In this document: positions 1 to 8,747 of the stretch, one piece after another | How the letters are laid out: every line of letters begins with the position of its first letter | How positions within the stretch are numbered: the first letter of the stretch is position 1 | Notes under the pieces: generated by a model | What the model was told of the DNA's origin: nothing | The model's database searches: none | The model's input: only the letters and a program-made list of their open reading frames with translations | Program-made: the position numbers and the translations under genes | Origin: Clostridia bacterium | GTDB lineage: Bacteria; Bacillota_E; SLMV01; PUMD01 | NCBI GenBank assembly: GCA_003562655.1 | Contig: PWUC01000020.1 | Location: 1 to 14,367 of the forward strand | DNA: 14,367 nucleotides | Direction of reading: 5' to 3'

Positions 1-1253
1 GCCAGGCTCTCGGGCCGCAGGCGTGCTCCCCCACACGCCGGGCAGGGGCGCTGCACCATGAACTCCTCTATGAAGGATCGTGTCGAGTCCGACGAGGATT
101 CCCGGTGCCTGCGCGCCAGGTTGTGCAGGACCCCTGCGAAGGTCCGGTTGCGCCTACGCGAGCGCCCGTAGCGGTTGCGATAGGTGAAGGGCATCCTCTC
201 CCGACCCCCGCCGTACAGGATCACATCGATCTTCGACCCATCCAGCTGCTCCACCGGCACGTCCATGGGGATGTTCCAGTGGGCGCAGGCGGCGGCCAGC
301 AGCTGCGGATAGTACTCTCCCCGGCTCCAGGGAGCCACGGCTCCCTCCTTCAGGGTCATGGACCGGTCCGGGATCACCATCTCGGGATCAACCACCAGGT
401 TCTGCCCCAGCCCATCGCAATCCCGGCAGGCCCCGTGGGGGCTGTTGAAGGAGAACATCCGCGGTGCCATCTCCTCCAGGCTGAACCCGCATTCGGGGCA
501 GGCCATGTGCTCACTCAGGGTGATGTCCTCGCCCTCGATGACGTCGATGATCGCCAGGCCATCTCCCCAGGACAGGGCCGTGGCCAGCGAATCGGCAAGG
601 CGGTTGCCCAGGTCCGGCCGCATGACCAGACGGTCCACCACGATCTCAACGGTGTGCCGGCGGTTGCGGTCCAGGGACGGCATGTCCTCCAGGAGATAGA
701 CCTCTCCGTCGGCCCGGACCCGCACAAAACCGGACCGCCTGATGTCATCCAGGTGCTTTTCGTGCTCCCCCTTGCGATCGCGCACGGACGGGGCCAGGAC
801 CTGGAACCGCGTCCCGTCGGGCAGACCGAGGACCTGATCCACCATTTGATCCACCGTCTGGCTGGATATCGGCCGGCCGCACTGCGGGCAGTGCGGTTTG
901 CCCACCCGGGCATACAGAAGCCTGAGGTAGTCATGGATCTCGGTCACGGTACCCACCGTCGATCTGGGGTTGTGACTGGTCGTCTTCTGATCTATGGAAA
1001 TGGCCGGTGACAGCCCCGCGATGTGTTCCACGTCGGGTTTGTCCATCTGGCCCAAAAACTGCCGCGCATAGGCGGAAAGCGACTCCACGTAACGCCTCTG
1101 CCCCTCGGCATATATGGTGTCAAAGGCGAGGGAGCTCTTGCCGCTGCCGGAAATCCCCGTGATGACCACCAGCTCATTCCTCGGTATGGTCACGCTGAGG
1201 TTCTTCAGATTGTGCTGCCGCGCCCCGCGAACAACAATATGGTCTGTCCCCAC
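1..1253 (-). CDS. uvrA: Excinuclease ABC subunit A, N-terminal part (gene runs off the window)
   Basis: UvrA is the ATP-dependent damage-recognition subunit of nucleotide excision repair. It loads UvrB onto damaged DNA in the cytoplasm. About 417 of roughly 940 residues are visible. The first ABC Walker A motif (GISGSGKSS) lies near residues 33-41, followed by the family blocks RRYVESLSAYARQFLGQM and a CPQC pair at 122-125. A zinc finger follows, with cysteines at 252, 255, 276 and 279 (CX2C-X20-CX2C), close to the spacing in E. coli UvrA. The GTG start at 1253 is chosen because GGAGGTG (1259-1265) sits five bases upstream and the protein then begins right before the conserved VRGARQHNLKNL block. 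It lies 18 bp after the uvrB stop, so it is co-transcribed with uvrB under the LexA-type promoter. The reading is intact to the window edge. Identity is very secure. Confidence 0.97.
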   Translation of the reverse strand, partial: MGTDHIVVRGARQHNLKNLSVTIPRNELVVITGISGSGKSSLAFDTIYAEGQRRYVESLSAYARQFLGQMDKPDVEHIAGLSPAISIDQKTTSHNPRSTVGTVTEIHDYLRLLYARVGKPHCPQCGRPISSQTVDQMVDQVLGLPDGTRFQVLAPSVRDRKGEHEKHLDDIRRSGFVRVRADGEVYLLEDMPSLDRNRRHTVEIVVDRLVMRPDLGNRLADSLATALSWGDGLAIIDVIEGEDITLSEHMACPECGFSLEEMAPRMFSFNSPHGACRDCDGLGQNLVVDPEMVIPDRSMTLKEGAVAPWSRGEYYPQLLAAACAHWNIPMDVPVEQLDGSKIDVILYGGGRERMPFTYRNRYGRSRRRNRTFAGVLHNLARRHRESSSDSTRSFIEEFMVQRPCPACGGARLRPESL

Positions 1254-1271
1254 AACCGCACCTCCGCGGCT

Positions 1272-3260
<1,989 letters not shown>

Positions 3261-3283
3261 CCCAATCCCCCCTGGTACTCTAA

Positions 3284-3312
3284 ACACTACCATCGAACGT
3301 ACGTTCGTGCAA
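3284..3312 (-). promoter_or_regulatory. uvrBA promoter (sigma-A type)
   Basis: On the minus strand TTGCAC (3307-3312) is followed after exactly 17 bases by TAGTGT (3284-3289). The predicted start of transcription is near 3277, which leaves a short leader carrying the uvrB ribosome binding site. The -10 matches consensus only at T, A and the final T. A LexA box fills the spacer, which supports this being the real promoter. Called by eye. Confidence 0.6.
3294..3307. promoter_or_regulatory. LexA (DinR) SOS box
   Basis: The 14 bases CGAACGTACGTTCG form a perfect palindrome and match the Gram-positive LexA/DinR consensus CGAAC-N4-GTTCG. It lies 34 bp before the uvrB ATG, fills most of the spacer between the -35 and -10 elements, and touches the last base of the -35. 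A repressor bound here should block RNA polymerase until DNA damage inactivates LexA. LexA control of uvrBA is established in Bacillus. Its use here is inferred from the match and position. Confidence 0.88.
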
Positions 3313-3315
3313 GGG

Positions 3316-4578
3316 TCACAAGGACCTCAGTTTTCCGAGCAGGCGGCGCCACAACCTGACCAGCATTCCGCCCCTCGACAGATCCACGTGCTGACGGTCG
3401 CCCTCCTCCGGTGCCGTCACCACTTCCAGGTTCCCCCTGGGGCCGGTCCTGCGCCCGCGTAGGATATGCTCCTCATCGCCCCGGAGGACGGCGATCTCCA
3501 GGCTGCGGTCGGAGGCCTCCAGGGCCGCCGCCATTTCCTGCCTGCACAGAACCTCCTGGCCGTTGACGGCCACCACCACGTCCCCCCGGCGCAGACCCAG
3601 TCGATCACCGGGCCCACGCCGGCGAACGTCCAGGAGCGCGACACCATCGCCGGAGGGGACAACTCCCGGACGGCCTCTCATCTCGCGTTTGCTCCCGAGC
3701 TTCACCATGGCCTCGTGCCCCAGGGGGCTGAAAAGTGCAGCCGCCCACACCAGGGAGCGCAGGTGGGCGATCCCCCAGCTCAGCAGCAGAAGGATGATGC
3801 TGAAGATCCACAGGTTGTGGGCACTTCGACGGGCCCGGACCCCGGGAGGTTCCGTGACCGCAATGTCCGAATATCCCAGGGCTGCCACCACCGAGACCAT
3901 GATCCGCGTCCACTCCGGGCCTGCGGGGGGAGTGACCTCGATCAGGGGCCACCACCCGGGCATGTCAACGGCCTGGCCCAGGATATCCGGGGAGATCTGC
4001 AAAAAGAATATCAGCATCAGGGGGATGGGCCAGAAGCGCTGGATCAGGTAGGCGCCGACCACTCTCTCGGATCGCTTGAGATAGACCGGCGTGCAGACCC
4101 CGTCGCCACTCAAGAGGACCAGCAGGGCCTCCATCAGGTGCAGTATCGCCACCAGGGCCATGATACCGGCCACGTTCATCTGGGGGGGCCATCCGAGAAG
4201 CAGGTGGGAGAGGGCCAGCAGACCGGCGGCGTAGGCGAAACACAAAAAACGCGGGTTCACCAGCATGAGGGCCAGGGCCACCGGCCAGAGGTAGATGATG
4301 TCCTGTTGGAACAGGACCACCCCCATGAACACCAGGATGATGCTCCCTATGATCCCGGCGACCATGCCGTAGACCGCGGCGCTGACGGTACTCCGGTACG
4401 GGTCATTGATCACAAATCCGTGGATCTTGCTCTCCATTGCGGCCACGCGCCGGTACTGGGACCAGACCAGGAAGGCGACCAGCCAGAAAAGGATCCCACT
4501 GGTGCTGAAGGGCAAAAGACCCAGTGGAACCCTGATCACTATGTCTCTGGCCAGCTCAAGTAGAGGATGCCAGTTCAC
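3316..4578 (-). CDS. Polytopic PDZ-domain membrane protein, MinJ-like
   Basis: This 420-residue protein has about seven or eight hydrophobic segments spread over residues 15-290, for example around [26 protein letters not shown] and [18 protein letters not shown]-terminal PDZ domain spans about 300-375, with the [16 protein letters not shown] core, and the tail is basic. Size, topology and position between ctpA and uvrB match B. subtilis MinJ, the bridge between DivIVA and MinD that restricts septum placement. No enzymatic motif is evident. GHEAM near residue 290 lacks the second histidine of an HExxH site. The GTG start has GGAGGG seven bases upstream and lies 39 bp after the ctpA stop, so the two are probably one transcript. 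Function is inferred from topology and synteny, because sequence similarity to MinJ cannot be measured here. A general PDZ scaffold is the alternative. Confidence 0.75.
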   Translation of the reverse strand: MNWHPLLELARDIVIRVPLGLLPFSTSGILFWLVAFLVWSQYRRVAAMESKIHGFVINDPYRSTVSAAVYGMVAGIIGSIILVFMGVVLFQQDIIYLWPVALALMLVNPRFLCFAYAAGLLALSHLLLGWPPQMNVAGIMALVAILHLMEALLVLLSGDGVCTPVYLKRSERVVGAYLIQRFWPIPLMLIFFLQISPDILGQAVDMPGWWPLIEVTPPAGPEWTRIMVSVVAALGYSDIAVTEPPGVRARRSAHNLWIFSIILLLLSWGIAHLRSLVWAAALFSPLGHEAMVKLGSKREMRGRPGVVPSGDGVALLDVRRRGPGDRLGLRRGDVVVAVNGQEVLCRQEMAAALEASDRSLEIAVLRGDEEHILRGRRTGPRGNLEVVTAPEEGDRQHVDLSRGGMLVRLWRRLLGKLRSL

Positions 4579-4617
4579 CTGGAGTCCCTCCGCCCGGGAT
4601 TCGAACCGCTCATGGAC

Positions 4618-5877
4618 TCACCGGCCACGAAGTACCTCGATGGCGCGCCTGAGCTGGGGATCCGTCTCGGGATCACCCATCAGCCCATCCTCGGGCCAGG
4701 CGACCTCGATATCCGGCACCAGTCCACCCTCCTCCTCTATATTGTAGCCGGAGGGAGTCAGGTACCGTTCGGTGGTGATCTTCATGCCCGAGGGCTTGGC
4801 GGGGTCCAGGTAGTAAAGGTGCTGCACCGATCCCTTTCCGAAGGTTCTCTGCCCGACCAGGAGAACATCCATCCGGTCCCGGAGGGCCCCGGCGAGAATC
4901 TCTGCCGCGCTGGCACTGAATTCGTTGACAAGGGCCACGATCGGCCCCGGGTAGCCCGTTCCCGTCGCCTCCCTGACGTCCCTTGTGCCCTCGCGGTCCA
5001 CCGTGGTTACCACCGGGCCTGCGGGAACAAAGAGGGACGCAACATCAACACATTCTGCCAGGGTGCCGCCGGCATTGTTGCGCAGGTCCAGGATCAGACC
5101 TGTGACCTCCGCCTCCTCGAGTTCGTCCATGTAGCCGCGGACCTGGTCGGGCGTGTTGGCGGTGAAACGGCTGATGACGATGAGGCCCAGGTCTTCATCT
5201 ATGACCCGGCCACTGGCCGTTGGTATCTCGATCTGGGCGCGCTCGATCCGGAAGGTCAGAACCTCTCCCGTGTCCGGACGGTCAACCTCGACGGTCACGA
5301 CCTCGCCGACCGGTCCCCTTATGAGCTCCGCCACGTACTCCGCCGACATACCCACCACATCCAAGTCCTCGACGCGGAGGATCCTGTCCCCGGGCCTGAG
5401 CCCCACGGGATCATCGGGACCAGCATTCTCGAAGGGCGTGGTGGCCGCCGGACTGCCCTCGAAGGGGACCATGATGGTGACATATCCATCCACATCGAGG
5501 ATGGACGTTCCTATTCCAGAGTATTCACCCTCCATGGTCTCGCGCTGAAACTGTCTCAGGGCAGAAGCATCAAAATACATGGAGTAGGGATCCCCGGTGC
5601 TGCCCACAACACCCCGGATGGCCCCCTCGACCAGGGACTCGGGAGTAATCTTTTCATCATCGAGGTAGTTCTCCATGATGATTTGGGACGCCTGCACCAG
5701 TTCGGGATAGTTTTCTGCTCCGGTTATGATATCGGAAACACCCGGCTCAGCGGGAGATATAACGTAGGCGTTAGTTATGCCAAAGGTGATCAGGGCAGAC
5801 ACCAGGATCAACACAGTTACACAGGCCAGGCCCTGCCCCCTGGTGAGTCTGATCATGCCGGTTTCATCTTCGGGCAC
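4618..5877 (-). CDS. ctpA: S41 family carboxy-terminal processing protease
   Basis: CtpA/CtpB-type serine protease, exported and membrane-anchored, that trims C-termini of envelope proteins. In Bacillus, CtpB acts in sporulation signalling. Of 419 residues, the N-terminus has one hydrophobic anchor (about 17-37), then the family N-terminal region, a PDZ domain (about 120-215) and the protease core. The catalytic serine is in NEFSASAAEIL (about Ser323). Lys348 in FGKGSVQ lies four residues before Gln352, the spacing of the Ser-Lys-Gln triad. The GTG at 5877 is chosen because GGAGGG lies nine bases upstream; an in-frame GTG at 5886 abuts that site too closely. The PDZ domain carries an apparent insertion of about 11 residues between GSPA and GLRPGD. 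The MinJ-like gene follows 39 bp downstream. Family assignment is secure, but the substrate is unknown. Confidence 0.93.
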   Translation of the reverse strand: MPEDETGMIRLTRGQGLACVTVLILVSALITFGITNAYVISPAEPGVSDIITGAENYPELVQASQIIMENYLDDEKITPESLVEGAIRGVVGSTGDPYSMYFDASALRQFQRETMEGEYSGIGTSILDVDGYVTIMVPFEGSPAATTPFENAGPDDPVGLRPGDRILRVEDLDVVGMSAEYVAELIRGPVGEVVTVEVDRPDTGEVLTFRIERAQIEIPTASGRVIDEDLGLIVISRFTANTPDQVRGYMDELEEAEVTGLILDLRNNAGGTLAECVDVASLFVPAGPVVTTVDREGTRDVREATGTGYPGPIVALVNEFSASAAEILAGALRDRMDVLLVGQRTFGKGSVQHLYYLDPAKPSGMKITTERYLTPSGYNIEEEGGLVPDIEVAWPEDGLMGDPETDPQLRRAIEVLRGR

Positions 5878-5903
5878 TGTGAACACCCCTCCCTCTTCGG
5901 AAC

Positions 5904-5909
5904 ATATTA
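5904..5909 (-). promoter_or_regulatory. Possible -10 element for ctpA
   Basis: On the minus strand TAATAT lies 26 bases before the chosen ctpA start, leaving room for a roughly 20-base leader with GGAGGG. No convincing -35 hexamer is visible 16-18 bases upstream. The 195-bp gap after the preceding gene makes a promoter here likely, but this exact site is only a suggestion. Confidence 0.3.
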
Positions 5910-6072
5910 CGCCTCAGCACAGATCGGTACCCCTGGTGTGATCATGATGATGTGCACGACACGGGGGACTCCTCTGCCCGTACCTGAGGGTGTCACTTAA
6001 AAGGATAGAGCAAGAGGCGAAAGATTTCCACCGCAGACACGAAGAAGGCGGCACTCAGAACTTCCGTCCGGA

Positions 6073-7389
6073 TCACTCGACCTGACCTTCATCTACGTTC
6101 AGCTGCCAGGTGGTCACCTGGTCCCTTACCCCCACGTCCACAAGCAGGACCTTCGAATCTTCGGACCACTCCATGTTCATAACGGGCTCGTACTGCTCCT
6201 CGTTGTCCAGGAGGTCTACGAGGCTGATCCTCTCGTCACCTTCAATGTCATACACGCAGACATCCACATTTCCCTTTCCAGCCTGCGTCCAGGCGGCCGC
6301 CAGGTATCTGCCATCCGGCGACCAGACCAGCTCATCCACTGGTCCGGGAACGATCTGCAGGACCTGAACATCATCGGCTGCCAGGTCGGCACAACCTGTG
6401 ACGCTGTCAATCGTGACCGCGGCATATGGCCTCTGCAGGGCAAAGGCCACCCTGGTCTCCCGGGAGTCATACACGAACTGCCCCCGGTAGAGGAAGTCCA
6501 TGGGTTCAAAACCGAGAAGCTCATACAGGAGTTGGTCCCACTCAAAGGGATGATCCTCAAGGGCCCGGACAATGTCCCCGGCCGGCACTATCCGTCCGTC
6601 AGCGAGCTCGATGCCCACCCGGGGCAGGAGACACTCGAAATGCCGCAGGTGCCCTCCATCTGCAACGATCACCTCGTTCCGAAAGGAGAGGTAGGCCGGA
6701 GAATCCGGACGCATTCGGTTTTCTTCATCCAGCTCAATCAACGCCGCTGCAAGGCCGTCGCACACCGCCGATTCAAAGAGCGCGGCAAAGGAGCAGAACA
6801 GCTCAGCCGGATCATCCATCTGCACGATCAGCCACGCTTCATCGATCCTCTCGAGGAGCATCTGCATCCGGGTCTCGACACGGTCGAATCCGTAGTCATC
6901 TGCAGCGTCAGAGAAGACCTCCCGCAGGTCGACTCTCTCGTCGGCTCCTGCAATTGCCAGGACTTGATCCTCCAGTTTGCGGGAAAAGGGAGCAGTATCT
7001 CCTCTCTGCACCCCCGGGTGCCCGATGGATGCGGTGACCAAAAACCCGTTGTCTCTTTCCTCGAAACCCCGCACCGAAACCGTCATCCGGGAAAAGCCCG
7101 AAAGCAATCTGGCGTCGCGGGTGATGTGGTGTTCAGCCGCGATGGAATCGAGGACAGGCTGACGCGCTTCCCGGTGGTCGACGATCAGATGCTCAGCCAT
7201 CGCGTCGACATCTCCCTCGGAAAACGCGGCCCAGAACCCGAGGACGGCCGCCTCGGCTTCCTCTGGCAGTCGGGCTCCCTCTTCACCAGGATCCTGGGCG
7301 AAGTAAAGATCGCCAGCCCCAAACCAGAGCAGTGCGGCGCCCACTGCGATCAACGCCAAAATGGCAGACAATCTCCTCGTTGCCTTCAA
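6073..7389 (-). CDS. Unknown membrane-anchored protein with WD/TolB-like C-terminal repeats
   Basis: Not recognised as a named family. The 438-residue product starts MKATRRLSAILALIAVGAALLWF, a basic N-terminus with one hydrophobic segment (about 7-24). It is not followed by a lipobox, so it is probably a signal anchor placing the rest outside the membrane. Residues 40-90 (AVLGFWAAFSEGDVDAMAEHL) resemble the opening helices of NTF2/SnoaL-like folds. Residues about 345-430 contain two repeats of the type ELVWSPDGRYLAAAW and NMEWSEDSKVLLVDV, as in blades of WD40 or TolB-like beta-propellers. The middle is acidic with three Cys. The TTG start is supported by GGGGG seven or eight bases upstream and a promoter 45 bp further up. 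It is monocistronic, between gaps of 195 and 341 bp, inside a region where related genomes usually run from ftsX and hydrolase straight to ctpA. The domain readings are inference. Confidence 0.8.
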   Translation of the reverse strand: MKATRRLSAILALIAVGAALLWFGAGDLYFAQDPGEEGARLPEEAEAAVLGFWAAFSEGDVDAMAEHLIVDHREARQPVLDSIAAEHHITRDARLLSGFSRMTVSVRGFEERDNGFLVTASIGHPGVQRGDTAPFSRKLEDQVLAIAGADERVDLREVFSDAADDYGFDRVETRMQMLLERIDEAWLIVQMDDPAELFCSFAALFESAVCDGLAAALIELDEENRMRPDSPAYLSFRNEVIVADGGHLRHFECLLPRVGIELADGRIVPAGDIVRALEDHPFEWDQLLYELLGFEPMDFLYRGQFVYDSRETRVAFALQRPYAAVTIDSVTGCADLAADDVQVLQIVPGPVDELVWSPDGRYLAAAWTQAGKGNVDVCVYDIEGDERISLVDLLDNEEQYEPVMNMEWSEDSKVLLVDVGVRDQVTTWQLNVDEGQVE

Positions 7390-7434
7390 ATTCCGTACCC
7401 CCAGGGTTCGGCTTCGGGGCTCACCTCACAGTGC

Positions 7435-7463
7435 ATTGTACACCAAACTCATCTTTGGTGCAG
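7435..7463 (-). promoter_or_regulatory. Promoter of the unknown membrane protein gene
   Basis: On the minus strand TACAAT (7435-7440, five of six consensus bases) is preceded after 17 bases by CTGCAC (7458-7463), a poor -35 but similar to the TTGCAC proposed for uvrB. The start of transcription would be near 7428, giving a leader of about 39 bases before the TTG start at 7389. A weak -35 combined with an operator-like palindrome suggests a regulated promoter. Confidence 0.5.
7441..7460. promoter_or_regulatory. Operator-like inverted repeat in the promoter spacer
   Basis: CACCAAA (7441-7447) and TTTGGTG (7454-7460) are perfect inverted 7-bp arms separated by six bases, a 20-bp dyad. It directly abuts the TACAAT -10 and overlaps the -35, exactly where a dimeric repressor would occlude polymerase. 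The symmetry is seen directly. The regulator is unknown, and the arm sequence does not match the LexA box upstream of uvrB. Confidence 0.5.
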
Positions 7464-7730
7464 TCGCAGGGAAGAACCGGCAGAAAAAACCAGAGAGGAT
7501 CGGGAAAGGGGGAGCATCCCTCACGTGCGAAGAGGTCTCCTGCGGCCGGACAAGGGGCGGGCCCTGGCAGCCGAAAGCTGTCCAGGTGGAGGCATGCATG
7601 CTGTCTGCAGCCTGTGATCAAGGTCGCACTGTGAGGAGCGAAATGGGAGCTCAGCAGCTTCCACAAACGAACCCACTGCTTCCGCGGCAGAAGTCAGAAC
7701 GCGGTCCGGCTCCATGGACCTTGCCCTTCA

Positions 7731-8732
7731 TCACCACGGAAACAGACCCGTCTGCGTGAAGAGGGCCGGGTGCCCACCGGTGTGCCACACACACACCGCA
7801 TCACCAGAGGGGATGTCACCCCGCTCGACGAGGCCCATCAGGCCTGACATGGTCTTGGCCACATACACGGTCTCACAGAAGAAGCCCTCGGTGCGGGCGA
7901 CGCGCACCGCGGCCTCCAGCGTCGCCTCATTGGCCCTCGCGTAACCATCGCCGACAAACTCGTCGTAGATCTGGACCGCATCGAACAGGGATCCGGTCGG
8001 CTCCAGCTGCAGCATCTGCATGACCCCGGCGACGTTGTCCTGCAGAAGCCCCCGGAGAACCTCCCCGGAATACTCCACGCTGATCACGTGGGTGTGAAAG
8101 GGAGAACCCAGCAGGGCATTGCCCGCGACGAAACCCGACGCAGTCCCCGCCATGGCTCCCACGATGACCACATGCTTCAGGTCAATGTCCCTCCGGGTCA
8201 CCTGCTCGTGCAGCTCCGCCGCTCCCTGGACATAGCCGAGGGCACCGAGGGGTGTGGATCCGCCCCTGCGAACGGCAAAGGCCCTGTCTCCCAACTCCTC
8301 AGCGACGTCTGCGACGACCCCCTCGCGCTGACCTTCATCGATGTCGCCTACGAAGCGGAGTTCGGCACCCAGCAGGTAGTTGAGAAACAGGTTGCCCGTC
8401 ACAGATACCGGGGGTTCGGAGTTGTGTACCAGGATGCAGCTGAGCCCCAGCCGGGCACAGGCCGCAGCGGTCAGACAACACAGGTTGGACTGGGCGCCTC
8501 CAGATGTGATTATGGTGTCGGCCCCCCTGCTGAGGGCCTCACCCAGCAAGAACTCCAGGCTGCGGGTCTTGTTGCCTCCCATGGCCAGACCGGTCAGATC
8601 ATCGCGCTTGATGTACAGTTCGGGGCATCCGATGCTCTCTCCCAGGCGGAGCAGGGGCTGCAGGGGCGTGGGGAAAATGCCGAGGGGAGCCCGGGGGAAG
8701 CTCTCCAGCCTCTGCCTCAGCTGCAGGTCCAT
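7731..8732 (-). CDS. PLP-dependent D-cysteine desulfhydrase / ACC deaminase family enzyme
   Basis: A fold-type II PLP enzyme of 333 residues, the normal family length. The Schiff-base lysine is in MGGNKTRSLEFLL (Lys55), and the C-terminal HTGGHPALF block fits the D-cysteine desulfhydrase branch (HTGG-PALF) better than ACC deaminase. Family members normally have QSNH.RQTA in the substrate-carboxylate loop. Here it reads QSNLCCLTAAAC (from about 81), so His and Arg are replaced and two Cys introduced. Likely chemistry is beta-elimination of sulfide and ammonia from a D-amino or related acid, but the substrate is open. The ATG at 8732 is used; an adjacent TTG at 8735 is eight bases from GAGGAG and equally possible. 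It follows the M23 gene stop by 12-15 bp and is the last gene of the ftsEX unit. Confidence 0.85.
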   Translation of the reverse strand: MDLQLRQRLESFPRAPLGIFPTPLQPLLRLGESIGCPELYIKRDDLTGLAMGGNKTRSLEFLLGEALSRGADTIITSGGAQSNLCCLTAAACARLGLSCILVHNSEPPVSVTGNLFLNYLLGAELRFVGDIDEGQREGVVADVAEELGDRAFAVRRGGSTPLGALGYVQGAAELHEQVTRRDIDLKHVVIVGAMAGTASGFVAGNALLGSPFHTHVISVEYSGEVLRGLLQDNVAGVMQMLQLEPTGSLFDAVQIYDEFVGDGYARANEATLEAAVRVARTEGFFCETVYVAKTMSGLMGLVERGDIPSGDAVCVWHTGGHPALFTQTGLFPW

Positions 8733-8747
8733 CAAGATGTCATCTCC

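Larger units (their letters stand above)
7390..7730. other. 341-bp intergenic region without a gene
   Basis: It lies between the PLP enzyme gene and the unknown membrane protein, both on the minus strand. The part near 7435-7463 holds the promoter and palindrome of the downstream gene. Elsewhere I see a 10-bp palindrome GCATGCATGC (7592-7601) and a minus-strand run of six T near 7484-7489 without a good stem before it. Short open frames here have no recognisable composition. No riboswitch or RNA gene was recognised. Confidence 0.6.

Noticed and set aside
4585..4612. tRNA T-arm-like sequence GGTTCGAATCC on the minus strand between ctpA and the MinJ-like gene
   Set aside because: The flanking bases do not form a five-pair T-stem, and there is no matching acceptor or anticodon arm upstream. 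The stretch contains the MinJ-like gene's ribosome binding site.
7484..7525. Intrinsic terminator downstream of the PLP enzyme gene (minus-strand TTTTTT)
   Set aside because: The only stem before the T-run is GGGAT/ATCCT with a wobble pair, a 15-base loop and six unpaired bases before the T-run. It is also about 240 bp from the stop codon.
7421..7666. 81-codon minus-strand frame in the intergenic region
   Set aside because: It would cover the promoter and palindrome of the downstream gene, has no clear ribosome binding site, and shows no recognisable protein features.
7694..7711. GGTCC/GGACC hairpin just after the PLP enzyme stop as a terminator
   Set aside because: The stem is only five pairs with an eight-base loop and no T-run follows it.
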